A DNA stretch of 32,321 nucleotides from Cyclobacteriaceae bacterium (GTDB lineage: Bacteria > Bacteroidota > Bacteroidia > Cytophagales > Cyclobacteriaceae): the NCBI GenBank assembly GCA_019638285.1, contig JAHBUB010000006.1:108219-140539 (forward strand), written 5' to 3'. Below, in pieces: positions 1-8,119 of this stretch. The position numbers and the translations under genes are program-made. The notes under the pieces are model-generated. The model did not search any database, was not told the origin of the DNA, and worked only from the letters and a program-made list of their open reading frames with translations. Position 1 is the stretch's first letter; the number at the start of each line of letters is the position of its first letter.

Positions 1-1126
1 CCATTTTTACAACGGCATCTGCTTTTGGTACTTTCAGAATATCCCTCAATCCTTTGTAATCAATAATACCAATACCCACAGTTATTAATATGCCTGCCAA
101 TACGGACAATGGTATCTCAGCTGCATACTTTCCTAAACCCAGCAAGACAACTAATAAAAACAATCCGTGAACAACTCCAGAAATTCTAGTTCGGCCACCT
201 GATTTTACATTTACTACAGTCCGCATTGTTGCTCCTGCTCCTGGTATACCACCGATCAAAGCGGCCACCATATTACCAAGACCCTGCCCTATCAATTCCC
301 TGTTGCTGTTGTGCTTTGTCTTTGTAATGTTGTCGGCCACTACTGAAGTAAGTAGTGAATCAATAGAACCCAGTGCCGCAAGTGTAATAGCCGGTACGAG
401 TATCAACCCGATGCTGGACATATTCAGTACGCTAAATATGTCAAAATTCAGATGGGGCAATCCCTCCGGAATATCCCCAATCCTCGGAATATCCATAGTC
501 ACAAATTGTGGGATCAAAGACACCGTAATAAGAGCGACCAATGTACTGGGAACCAACTTAGTTATGCGCGGAAATAGATAAATGATTGCAATAGTGAGAA
601 GCCCCAACAAAAATGCAGGCCAATTCATATTCTGAAGTGGTGTCATTATGCTGACGAATACCTCAGAAATTTTATTAGGGGATGTATGGCCTACCAACGG
701 AAAGAGCTGCAAAAAAATAATAATTAATCCAATCCCACTCATAAATCCCGATACAACCGGGTAAGGAATGAATTGCACCAATTTGCCAATCTGGGTAAGG
801 CCGAAAACAATTTGTAACAAGCCTCCCATAAAAAAAGTAAGTAATACCAGCGTCAGGCCTACTTCGAGGTTGGGTGCTTGTTGCATAAGTGTGGCCGCTA
901 CTAAAGAAGACACCACAGTCATTGGTCCGGTTGGGCCGCTTATCTGAGTTTTTGTTCCACCGAAAATGGCAGCCACAATTCCGATAGCTATGGCTCCGTA
1001 TAAACCTGCTTCCGCACCCAAACCCGATTGAATTCCAAAGGCCATGGCCAGTGGGAGCGCCACAATTCCTGCGGTAACACCGCCAAATAGATCACCTTTT
1101 ATTGTTCTTGTATCAAGTAACTTCAT
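1..1126 (-). CDS. SulP family inorganic anion transporter (partial, cut by left edge)
   Basis: The frame is open from ATG at 1126 to the window edge, giving 375 complete codons; the C-terminus and any STAS domain lie outside. The protein begins MKLLDTRTIKGDLFGGVTAG and has the SulP core: PLAMAFGIQSGLGAEAGLYG, a GGTKTQISGPTGPM segment near residue 60 (the conserved anion-site region), and many hydrophobic helices. A later IPGAGATMRTVVNVKSGGRT stretch matches the conserved SulP signature before the last transmembrane helices. The family moves sulfate, bicarbonate or other anions across the inner membrane, driven by Na+ or H+; the substrate cannot be told from this fragment. It follows a small minus-strand hypothetical gene, with two hairpins in the gap. 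The family call is strong and the substrate unknown. Confidence 0.93.
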   Translation of the reverse strand, partial: MKLLDTRTIKGDLFGGVTAGIVALPLAMAFGIQSGLGAEAGLYGAIAIGIVAAIFGGTKTQISGPTGPMTVVSSLVAATLMQQAPNLEVGLTLVLLTFFMGGLLQIVFGLTQIGKLVQFIPYPVVSGFMSGIGLIIIFLQLFPLVGHTSPNKISEVFVSIMTPLQNMNWPAFLLGLLTIAIIYLFPRITKLVPSTLVALITVSLIPQFVTMDIPRIGDIPEGLPHLNFDIFSVLNMSSIGLILVPAITLAALGSIDSLLTSVVADNITKTKHNSNRELIGQGLGNMVAALIGGIPGAGATMRTVVNVKSGGRTRISGVVHGLFLLVVLLGLGKYAAEIPLSVLAGILITVGIGIIDYKGLRDILKVPKADAVVKM

Positions 1127-1185
1127 ATGATAAAATTTTGATACACAAAGCTCCAGCCAGTTCTTGTAGCTGCAGATTGTGCATC

Positions 1186-1214
1186 GGAAAAAAGTCAGGA
1201 TATTTCTATATCCT
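1186..1214 (-). terminator. Hairpin plus T-run between the hypothetical gene and the SulP gene
   Basis: On the minus strand a perfect inverted repeat, AGGATAT-agaa-ATATCCT (1197-1214), is followed by GAC and six T residues. This is terminator-like, but the stem is only 7 bp and AT-rich. It sits about 60 nt before the SulP start codon, so it could instead be an operator or leader structure for the transporter. Confidence 0.4.
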
Positions 1215-1233
1215 ATTTATATATTGTGAAAAT

Positions 1234-1256
1234 GGATAAAGGATGGTAAACCATCC
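1234..1256 (-). terminator. Short GC-rich hairpin just after the hypothetical gene
   Basis: On the minus strand, 8 nt beyond the TAA of the small hypothetical gene, a perfect 6-bp stem GGATGG-ttta-CCATCC (1241-1256) is followed by TTTATCC. The position fits a terminator for that gene, but the T-tract is short, so read-through to the SulP gene is likely. Confidence 0.4.
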
Positions 1257-1263
1257 GGAGCGA

Positions 1264-1614
1264 TTATCCTTTAGGAGGGGGTGAAGTAATTCCCTTTTGA
1301 AAGGGTGCGTAGGTTTCAATGTGAAATGCTAATGGGACGGTATACAACTCAAGGCTAAAGTTCATTTCATTCAATAAATCCTTTGCGCTGTCATCATCAT
1401 CCTCAACAAGCAACCTTGAATTAACACCTCTTGTTTTTTTGTTAGAGTCATTCGAACTATCAGTCTTATTATCATCTGATAAGAACATTACTATTTCTTC
1501 CTGTGAAACTTCAATGGGAGGGGTTTGCTTAACCATGAAATAAAAGCCAAAAACCAGCGCAAAGGCATAAATAAATGCCCCAGCGGTTAGAACTTTATGG
1601 ATTTTCAATTTCAT
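1264..1614 (-). CDS. Hypothetical membrane-anchored protein
   Basis: This is a 116-residue protein starting at ATG 1614 (MKLKIHKVLTAG). An in-frame TTG three codons upstream was not used because the ATG gives a standard N-terminus. Residues about 8-28 form one hydrophobic segment, either an uncleaved signal anchor or a signal peptide. The remainder is polar and acidic, with a D/N/S/K-rich stretch and a run of four aspartates, then a hydrophobic patch and a proline-rich end (TSPPPKG). I recognise no family. A TATATTTG box lies six bases before the ATG, so its mRNA may have almost no leader. The next gene downstream is the SulP transporter, but two hairpins separate them. The coding call rests on the start context, the anchor and the lack of a competing frame. 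Confidence 0.6.
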   Translation of the reverse strand: MKLKIHKVLTAGAFIYAFALVFGFYFMVKQTPPIEVSQEEIVMFLSDDNKTDSSNDSNKKTRGVNSRLLVEDDDDSAKDLLNEMNFSLELYTVPLAFHIETYAPFQKGITSPPPKG

Positions 1615-1620
1615 GGATTG

Positions 1621-1628
1621 CAAATATA
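1621..1628 (-). promoter_or_regulatory. Candidate Bacteroidota -7 box (TATATTTG) six bases before the ATG at 1614
   Basis: TATATTTG matches TAnnTTTG exactly and is followed by CAATCC and then ATG. No good TTTG -33 element is seen at 19-21 bp; CTGG lies near that position. If used, transcription would start at or near the start codon. Confidence 0.35.
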
Positions 1629-1850
1629 CAAATTTTGAATTTAGCCAGTGGTCGTTTTTTCATCCTCCCGACTTTCGTCTAAAATTTGTTATTACAAATA
1701 TTACAATGAAGCAGCATTTCCGTAGCATTCATTTCGCCTCAAAAGGGGGCATTTGTTGAAGAAAGCTCTCTGCCCTAGCTATAATTAGCATAGCTGCTTT
1801 TTCATTTAACGGGTTCTTTTTAATGGTTAAGTTTTATTTCTTTATTTATT

Positions 1851-4568
1851 TTAAAAGGCTTCACTAAACGTAAAGAAAACCCCATTCTGATCTTTGGCAA
1901 TTCCATAGTCAAGTCGAAGTTTAATATTCTGACTCATTGCGAAACGAATACCCGCCCCATAAGTATATTTTGGTTTGATGAAATCGTCATCAGTTACATC
2001 GCCCACATCTAGAAATGTCACCCCTGAAAATCTCTTATAAACTGGCAAGCGGGCTTCCAGTTGACCAACATAGTACTTTTCGCCACGAAACCTGTTGGAA
2101 TAATATCCGCGCAAAGCATACGAACCTCCCAGGGTGTAACGAAACAAATAACTCGGAGTGCCTTGTGAAAATCCCGCAGCAAGGCGTGATGCAATCACAA
2201 AGTTGGAATTAATGACATATCGAAAATATCGGATCTCTGCATCTATCTGCAGGGCCTCTCCAAGGCCTGGGGCATTGAGTGCTGAAGGAATGTATAGAAA
2301 AGTGATTTGCCTTAATGCTCCTTTTTTTGTGCTGAAGGTGTTATCGCGCGTATCTTGCTTAATGGCAAGCCCTATGCCTACAGGGTTTTCATCCGGGAAA
2401 AATCGTTGATTCAGTTCAACATCGCTCTCATTAGTTGCTTTTGTTTCCCTTCTTCCGCGAGCGTCACCAAAGGCAACAATTTGAAATTTATTTCTTAGAA
2501 TAAATGCGATTTCGGGTCTTACTCTGTAGGTATTGGAAAACAATTTGGTGTAGTCCTCCGCTATGGTTTTGCTTCCTTCCCCAAAATAGTATTGAAAGAA
2601 GTTTGAATAGGAACCGTAAAGATTAAGATTTACATTTCTAAACAGATTAAAATAGGCGTAGCTTGATTGGAAATTTATCTTCCCACCGGAAATAACCTGG
2701 AGTTGAGCATCAAAATATCGACCCGGTATTTTTAATGGAAAATTAAAATAGGCACCCCCGAAAATCATTCCTAAGGCAGGATCATAACCTATTATTGGTG
2801 CAATGGTATAGTCGGTTGGGCTTACTTTAATTGTCTTTAGCGTATCTTCCTCATTGACATTTCTGCTAAGGTCAAACACCAATTCTCCGTCAACATAAGT
2901 TTGGGAAACCTTTGCATTATATAGTGTAAAAGGATCATCTAAAAGTAGAGGTGCTTGCATCACTACAAAGTCAGCATAATAGCCTGGTGCGATTTTTCCA
3001 ATTTTCTTATCTTCATTCAATACATAAGCACCATTTGAAGTATACGCTTCAATGGCTTCGTTAATCGTCAATGTTTTATCGACAATACCCTCCATCAATT
3101 CCCCGTTAGGGTATCGCCCAGTAACATTTACAGCCATATTCGGAAAAGGATTAAGTCCATCTACTTGGGCATAGTCAGTAAACAAGGTATCCATACCATA
3201 AGGATAGTCACTCGTCAGAGCTCCTTTTACGAGTTGATACTTTACTCGTGCATCGAGCAAATCATTTTCTTTAAAAAGCTGGTCGCCAGATGAATGAATC
3301 TTATAAAATGAAGACAGGTTTTTGTAATCAAACAGTTGACTTGCAATTATGGTAACGCCAATTCGAAGGTCGGCAGCTTCTTGTATTTGTTGAACGGACG
3401 AATACCCTGCATGGTCAACCACATGCCGCTTATTCAGTGATGTTTTATTGTTTGCGTGTAAGGTGTTCAATATATTTTGAAGTCCTTCTTTCCCCTGAAC
3501 GTGAAATGCAAAAGTACTGGTAGGGTTAAGCTGAAATATGTCTTTCAATTGTTTTTCACTTAGAAATACTTTCCCACCCGGCTTAACTGCTTCATGTTGG
3601 TGGCCGGAATAAGATAGGGACTGATCCTCAAAAAACTTCATAGCGTGGTATTTTACATGGGATTCATCAACTCCTTTGCCAATGAAGCCCAAGTGTTTCT
3701 TGCCTACTCCCCTCATCAATCCTTCTGTTTGTGGAATACGACCATAGCTTCTTGCTCTCACCCGAACTTTGAGCACGCCATTATTTTGAAGCCCTTGATA
3801 TATCTTAAAGTAGTAGGGATTGAAGGTATTATCTCCAACAGTAGTGATGCCATAGCTAAGCACTTTTGACTGCATAATAGCAATTGCCCTTTGAATGGTT
3901 TCATTGGAATAAGCCGATCCAATAAGGCGGTTGGCTTCCATAGAAGCACCCTCCAGTAGTAGCCCCGTTAAGTTTCCTGCAGCATCCTTTTGCAGGGTTC
4001 CGTCAGTGATGGTAGTGTTCTTATCAAATCCCAGTTTTTTCAACGCTGCACTATTGATTATTGCGGCATGCCCACTCTTTAGAAAAATGATTGTTGGGGT
4101 TTCAGGCATTAGTTCATCTAAAAGTTTGAGTGGATTTGGAGTTTCTTTTAATGGCTCGTTTCCCAGGTTTCGCCCGATGTACATCCCATCCAGCAATTCA
4201 GTTTTTGTTACATTTATTTTTTCAACCAGTTTGGCTTTATCATTGATACCGGAAAAATTAACTTGAAGTAAACCCAGTCCACCATCTATAAAGTGTATGT
4301 GACTGTCTACAATACCAGGTATCACTATTTTTGATTGAAAATCTATTTGAATGGGATAATTTTTTAAATCCAACTCGCTCAAACTATTTCCTGTTTTTGT
4401 AATAAGTCCGTTTTCTACTACAAAATAAGAGGCTTCTGTTAACGAACTATCACAAGTAAAAATTTTACCATTATAATAAAGAGTGGTTTGTGCAGAGGCT
4501 ATGGTAGACCCAAATAGGGCCATGAGAAGATAAACAGCTTTCACTTGTATGATATTATTGGTATCCAT
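1851..4568 (-). CDS. Exported amidohydrolase (YtcJ-like, amidohydrolase family 3) fused to a C-terminal Omp85/BamA-type beta-barrel
   Basis: The 905-residue protein starts at ATG 4568 and has a signal peptide ending near ASAQ (residue 26). Residues about 27-570 are a complete amidohydrolase: the HIH metal motif at H90/H92, K311 in a KFFEDQSL motif (the VKIFxDGSL position of YtcJ-like enzymes), H356 in FAFHVQG, H386 in VVDHAG, D453 in LTSDYP, and the usual C-terminal IGKIAPGYYADFVV. These enzymes hydrolyse C-N bonds; the substrate is unknown. Residues about 585-905 are an outer-membrane barrel of the bacterial surface antigen type: YDPALGMIFGGAYFNFPL opening, LRGYYSNRFRGEKY at 819-832 equivalent to the Omp85 VRGF/Y loop, FLDVGDV near 852, and a terminal Phe. 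No POTRA domain is evident between them. The frame is continuous with no break. The enzyme is probably tethered at the outer membrane; which face it sits on is unknown. Confidence 0.92.
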   Translation of the reverse strand: MDTNNIIQVKAVYLLMALFGSTIASAQTTLYYNGKIFTCDSSLTEASYFVVENGLITKTGNSLSELDLKNYPIQIDFQSKIVIPGIVDSHIHFIDGGLGLLQVNFSGINDKAKLVEKINVTKTELLDGMYIGRNLGNEPLKETPNPLKLLDELMPETPTIIFLKSGHAAIINSAALKKLGFDKNTTITDGTLQKDAAGNLTGLLLEGASMEANRLIGSAYSNETIQRAIAIMQSKVLSYGITTVGDNTFNPYYFKIYQGLQNNGVLKVRVRARSYGRIPQTEGLMRGVGKKHLGFIGKGVDESHVKYHAMKFFEDQSLSYSGHQHEAVKPGGKVFLSEKQLKDIFQLNPTSTFAFHVQGKEGLQNILNTLHANNKTSLNKRHVVDHAGYSSVQQIQEAADLRIGVTIIASQLFDYKNLSSFYKIHSSGDQLFKENDLLDARVKYQLVKGALTSDYPYGMDTLFTDYAQVDGLNPFPNMAVNVTGRYPNGELMEGIVDKTLTINEAIEAYTSNGAYVLNEDKKIGKIAPGYYADFVVMQAPLLLDDPFTLYNAKVSQTYVDGELVFDLSRNVNEEDTLKTIKVSPTDYTIAPIIGYDPALGMIFGGAYFNFPLKIPGRYFDAQLQVISGGKINFQSSYAYFNLFRNVNLNLYGSYSNFFQYYFGEGSKTIAEDYTKLFSNTYRVRPEIAFILRNKFQIVAFGDARGRRETKATNESDVELNQRFFPDENPVGIGLAIKQDTRDNTFSTKKGALRQITFLYIPSALNAPGLGEALQIDAEIRYFRYVINSNFVIASRLAAGFSQGTPSYLFRYTLGGSYALRGYYSNRFRGEKYYVGQLEARLPVYKRFSGVTFLDVGDVTDDDFIKPKYTYGAGIRFAMSQNIKLRLDYGIAKDQNGVFFTFSEAF

Positions 4569-4741
4569 CCAAAATATTTATTAAGGAAGGAATCCTTCTT
4601 TATAGCATCAGGGAAAGGAAAGAGCAGACATGGCATGCGTATGGCTAAAACAAGAACATAAAATAAATAATTTTATTAATTCAAATCAATAAACCGTATT
4701 TCAAGTTAATAATCCCAAGAGACGAGAATCGAATTACAGCA

Positions 4742-6508
4742 CTACTCCCTTGGAATAACCGGCAAAACGATTTTTGAAGGATACTTATTTGAGTGATGAA
4801 TTGTATTCACGGCAGGCATCAAATTTTTCTCAGTGGCAATTTCTGTTCCTGTGTTTGGATTAGGATCATAGTGTGGCGCCTTGCTGCTGGTAATCTGTAT
4901 CCTGATGCGATGGCCTTTTTTAAAAAGATTGGCCGTATAAAGCTGTCCTATTTTAATTTTGTAAACCTCCTCCGGCTTCATCAGCTCCTGCTTTTCAAAT
5001 CCATTCCTATATCGCATTCTTAAATAGCCCGCATCCATTCCGGAAAGGTTGATGGACTTACCATCCGGATAAACATCTGTAAGTGTGATCGCAAAGTCCG
5101 TATCTTTTGCGGAAGAACTTACGAAAAGCTCAGCCACCACTTCCCCTACCACCTTTAGATCATCGACTAAAGGTGATGAAGTATATACAAGCACATCTTT
5201 TCTGCTTTCATTATCTCTTTGATCATAAGGATAGGATTTCTCAAAAGAAATATCCCACAGCGGATTGGATGGATCAAATACATAACTGTCACTTTGTTCT
5301 TGCCCAGGTGTTTGAGCGCTCAGTTTACCATCGGCTTTGTCTATGGTTGTTTTGCCGGTGCTGTGCAAATAAAAATCGGTGGATACCGTCCGGCTAAGCG
5401 GCCATTCATTTTCAGCCATCCATTTATTTTCGCCCATTACAAAAATGCTAACAGGTGGTAATTTGCTTTGATTAGGAATTCCCTTCAATTGTTCATCAAA
5501 CCAATTTAATAACTCAATGTCGTAATCTAAACCGGCCGATTCGTAAAATTCCATTTCTCCAAAATGCGTTTTGCGCGTATTCAATGAGGTGTGATTCCAT
5601 GGCCCCAAAACAAGACGAGAGTTCTTTTTTGCAGTTTCACTTGCTGCCTCTTCGTGCATTTTCCGATAAGCACGTGATGCCCCCTCCGGTCCGTAACCCG
5701 CATCGTACCATCCACTTAAGAGGAGGACTGGAGTCTTAAACTTTTTAAAGTCATCTTCTACATTTACAAAACCCCACCAAGCTGTTTGGTCGGGGTGTTT
5801 AAGCCAGTCGTAGTATTCAGGTGCATATTTCTTAAGAATCGGCAAATCGATTAATGGCCTATACGAATACCATTTTCTCCTGTCACTATTAACCCACTCC
5901 TCTTCTGCCTTTGCATCATCCCAGGTATCGGAGGTATCGTTCGCCTTCTTTCGTTTGTCAGCAAATATGTAAGGCATAAACCAATCTAACCATGGCATAG
6001 AAAACGCACCTCCATAATAAAAAAAGTGGTGACTACTAATGGGTGTCATCTCCGGGGCTGCCGCAGCAAGGTGTGGCGGCATTTGCGACATGGCTAGCCA
6101 TTGTACGATGCCTGGATACGACCCTCCATAAGTTCCAACCTTTCCATTGCAGAAGGTAGAAGTTCCCACCCATTCAATTAAATCGTATCCATCATTCTTT
6201 TCATTTTTGTACGCTACAAATTCTCCTTCACTTCTGTATCGTCCTCTTACATCTACTAAAAAAACTACATAGCCCTGCTTCGCAGCCTTAAGTGGAAACT
6301 CGGCATAACTATCATAATCGTCAACACCATAAGGTGTGCGATATACGATGGCTGGAAATTTGCCTGACTGATCTGGTCGGTAAACAATGGCACCTAATTG
6401 AATACCATCGCGCATTGGAATCATTATTTCTTCACGGACAATATTTTGAGGGTGTTGTGCCTGTAAACCAACAGTGATGAATAATAGGATGGGGAAAATT
6501 TTTCTCAT
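4742..6508 (-). CDS. Secreted CocE/NonD family hydrolase (X-Pro dipeptidyl-peptidase S15-like)
   Basis: The 588-residue protein starts at ATG 6508 (MRKIFPILLFITVGLQAQ), which gives a clean signal peptide; an in-frame TTG seven codons upstream is rejected. The alpha/beta-hydrolase core has the nucleophile motif GGSYPG (Ser about 130), an aspartate in LLSGWYDAGYG (about 269) and a histidine in LGPWNHTS (about 306), completing a Ser-Asp-His triad. The C-terminal third is the jelly-roll domain typical of CocE and S15 enzymes. Members cleave acyl esters or amides, such as cocaine esterase, glutaryl-7-ACA acylase and alpha-amino ester hydrolases; the true substrate here is unknown. It is divergent from the lipoprotein gene at 6689 and lies downstream of nothing on its own strand. 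The family call is firm. Confidence 0.93.
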   Translation of the reverse strand: MRKIFPILLFITVGLQAQHPQNIVREEIMIPMRDGIQLGAIVYRPDQSGKFPAIVYRTPYGVDDYDSYAEFPLKAAKQGYVVFLVDVRGRYRSEGEFVAYKNEKNDGYDLIEWVGTSTFCNGKVGTYGGSYPGIVQWLAMSQMPPHLAAAAPEMTPISSHHFFYYGGAFSMPWLDWFMPYIFADKRKKANDTSDTWDDAKAEEEWVNSDRRKWYSYRPLIDLPILKKYAPEYYDWLKHPDQTAWWGFVNVEDDFKKFKTPVLLLSGWYDAGYGPEGASRAYRKMHEEAASETAKKNSRLVLGPWNHTSLNTRKTHFGEMEFYESAGLDYDIELLNWFDEQLKGIPNQSKLPPVSIFVMGENKWMAENEWPLSRTVSTDFYLHSTGKTTIDKADGKLSAQTPGQEQSDSYVFDPSNPLWDISFEKSYPYDQRDNESRKDVLVYTSSPLVDDLKVVGEVVAELFVSSSAKDTDFAITLTDVYPDGKSINLSGMDAGYLRMRYRNGFEKQELMKPEEVYKIKIGQLYTANLFKKGHRIRIQITSSKAPHYDPNPNTGTEIATEKNLMPAVNTIHHSNKYPSKIVLPVIPRE

Positions 6509-6641
6509 TAAGCGTGTATTTGTGTGCAATTTAATCCATAAAAGAATACGTTCTGAGTTCTTCTGGATTCCCGCTTGTCTCCGGGTTCAGCATGTTATCG
6601 ATTATTTTGGGGTTTTCTTACGAACTATTTGTCATGGGCGA

Positions 6642-6657
6642 GGGAATTGCAATTCCC
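6642..6657. promoter_or_regulatory. Perfect 16-bp palindrome in a divergent intergenic region (candidate operator)
   Basis: GGGAATTGCAATTCCC is a perfect palindrome with no spacer. It lies 32 bp before the ATG of the lipoprotein gene (6689) and about 130 bp before the CocE start on the other strand. Its position suits a dimeric regulator, but no regulator gene is adjacent and no protein is known for it. Confidence 0.35.
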
Positions 6658-6688
6658 AATATCAAAGAAAATCTAAAACTTTACAATT

Positions 6689-7441
6689 ATGATTAAGAAA
6701 GCAATTATCGTTTTGTCTATGGCTGGAATCTTAGGCGCCTGTGATTTTAATCCTTGAGAAAAGGAAAAATTAAGAAGCGAAGTGGACTCATTAAAAATTG
6801 AGTTATCAACCAATCAGGAAATGGCGAGCACGCTAGCACAAGTAGGGGTACTTATGGATTCTATCGATGTAAGTCGAAACATGCTCCGAACAAGTATGTT
6901 GGAGGGCACATCGTATGATGAGTACACCAGAAGAATGAAAGAACTCAACGGCCATGTGAGAAGGACACAAGCCAAAATTGATGAGCTGGAAAGCTCAGTG
7001 AAGTCTTCCAAGTCAGCCGCTAACTCGTATGCCTCCGCTTTAAAGAAATTAAAAGCTGAGCTTAAATCGACCCACGAAGAAATGGCTACACTTCAGACTC
7101 AAGTGGATCGTTATAGAAACGAAAATGAAAACCTGGTTCACACCATAGACTTGCAGAAGGCCGAATTGGCAGACAAACTTCAACAGCTGGGTTCATCTCA
7201 AGAAGAGATCGCCAACCTTGAACTGAACATCAATCAGATGTTAGTTCAATCCAAAATTGATGAGGCCGAAGCCTATTTTTTACGTGCTGAGGCCATGGAA
7301 ATGGTAGCCGATCGTACTCACTTCGCACCTCGTAAGAAAAAAGAGACCAGAAAAGAAGCGTTGGAACTTTACCGAATGGCATCCTTCTATGGGAAACAAG
7401 GAGTCAAATCCAAAATAGAAGAGCTGGAAGAGAAGATTTAG
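6689..7441 (+). pseudogene. Coiled-coil lipoprotein gene interrupted by an in-frame TGA (open part 6782-7441)
   Basis: ATG 6689 starts a textbook lipoprotein signal, MIKKAIIVLSMAGILGAC, with lipobox L-G-A-C. Four codons after the Cys (after DFNP) an in-frame TGA occurs at 6755-6757, and the same frame then stays open to TAA at 7439-7441. Read through, the product would be about 250 residues: a long coiled coil (about 25-180) rich in Glu, Lys, Leu, Ser and Gln, then a helical region with KKKETRKEALELYRMAS resembling a TPR-like helix pair. I recognise no named family. The only start available after the TGA is GTG 6782, which would give a 219-residue cytoplasmic protein without the lipid anchor. 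TGA is a normal stop in this window (DsbD ends in TGA), so this is a nonsense mutation or a sequencing error. Confidence 0.8.
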
Positions 7442-7462
7442 AATTCAAAAAGATCAAGTATT

Positions 7463-7502
7463 TAAATCCAGGATTGTTTTTCAATCTTGGATTTAGTTTT
7501 TT
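7463..7502 (+). terminator. Rho-independent terminator after the coiled-coil lipoprotein gene
   Basis: A 14-bp stem with one G-T pair (7463-7476 with 7482-7495, loop of five T) is followed by a run of six T. It ends inside the stop codon of the convergent gene at 7501, so the two genes meet tail to tail at this hairpin. On the minus strand the T-run is poor. Confidence 0.82.
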
Positions 7503-8097
7503 ACTGTGCCATGGTGGCTATCTTACTCAATGGAATAGTGTTGGCCAGTGATTGAATTTCGTTTTCATTGGTGTCCCCCATCTCTATGGTCAGCAATGTG
7601 TTGTTCATGGGAATCTGAAGGGTATATCCCGTCTTCCCAGTAGTTTCGTTTTCATTTTTATTCAACACTGATTTGTACCCCTGTATCTTTACTATTTTCT
7701 GTGTTCCATCTCCAGAATTCCCTATAAAAGGGATAGAGAGTATGGCATTAATAGAACTGATCAAAGGCGAATTGTTAATCACATCAATGCTACCATTGTC
7801 CTGCTCTCCATAAGAACGATGAACGAACAGCCCGGAAGCTACTCCGGAACCACCTGTTACATTATCATCTTTTTCATTATAGCTAGCAGCCCCTAGTTTA
7901 GTTGGAAGTTGCTTCAAAATTTCCTTGCCAATTGCAATGTCCAACTCATGCAGTGCCTGCTGAAGTGCAAACCGTGTGCTCTCCAAATTCCCGGAACTGT
8001 AAGCCGATTTTGCAGAAGAAATATTTTTGTCAAAATCCTGCGCAATGGTTGTCATTGTACAAGCAATTAGAATTATAAAAGTTGATATTGTTTTCAT
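7501..8097 (-). CDS. Exported protein of unknown function, paralogue of the gene just upstream
   Basis: The 198-residue protein starts at ATG 8097 with signal peptide MKTISTFIILIACTMTTIAQ. The mature part starts with a helical segment, AKSAYSSGNLESTRFALQQALHELDIAIGKEIL, that lines up with AQNSYKSGKYGEARYAVQQAMLGVEMEIGNKIL in the gene at 8120-8917. The strand-rich middle and the end (IQSLANTIPLSKI) also align loosely. It lies 22 bp behind its paralogue, so the two are probably one transcript. No catalytic motif is visible. The GNLESTRFALQQAL segment has a TPR-like look. I do not recognise a family; a periplasmic or secreted location is inferred from the signal peptide. Confidence 0.75.
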   Translation of the reverse strand: MKTISTFIILIACTMTTIAQDFDKNISSAKSAYSSGNLESTRFALQQALHELDIAIGKEILKQLPTKLGAASYNEKDDNVTGGSGVASGLFVHRSYGEQDNGSIDVINNSPLISSINAILSIPFIGNSGDGTQKIVKIQGYKSVLNKNENETTGKTGYTLQIPMNNTLLTIEMGDTNENEIQSLANTIPLSKIATMAQ

Positions 8098-8119
8098 TGC
8101 GAGAATAATTTAAAAAATT

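Noticed and set aside
1777-1795. Hairpin AGCTAT-ATAGCT followed by GCTTTTT on the plus strand in the 1615-1850 gap
   Set aside because: No plus-strand gene lies upstream to end there. The stem is 6 bp and AT-rich; the rest of the gap shows nothing I can support.
6755-6757. Recoded TGA (selenocysteine or TGA as a sense codon) in the lipoprotein gene
   Set aside because: DsbD in this window ends in TGA, so TGA is a stop here, and I saw no SECIS-like hairpin right after the codon.
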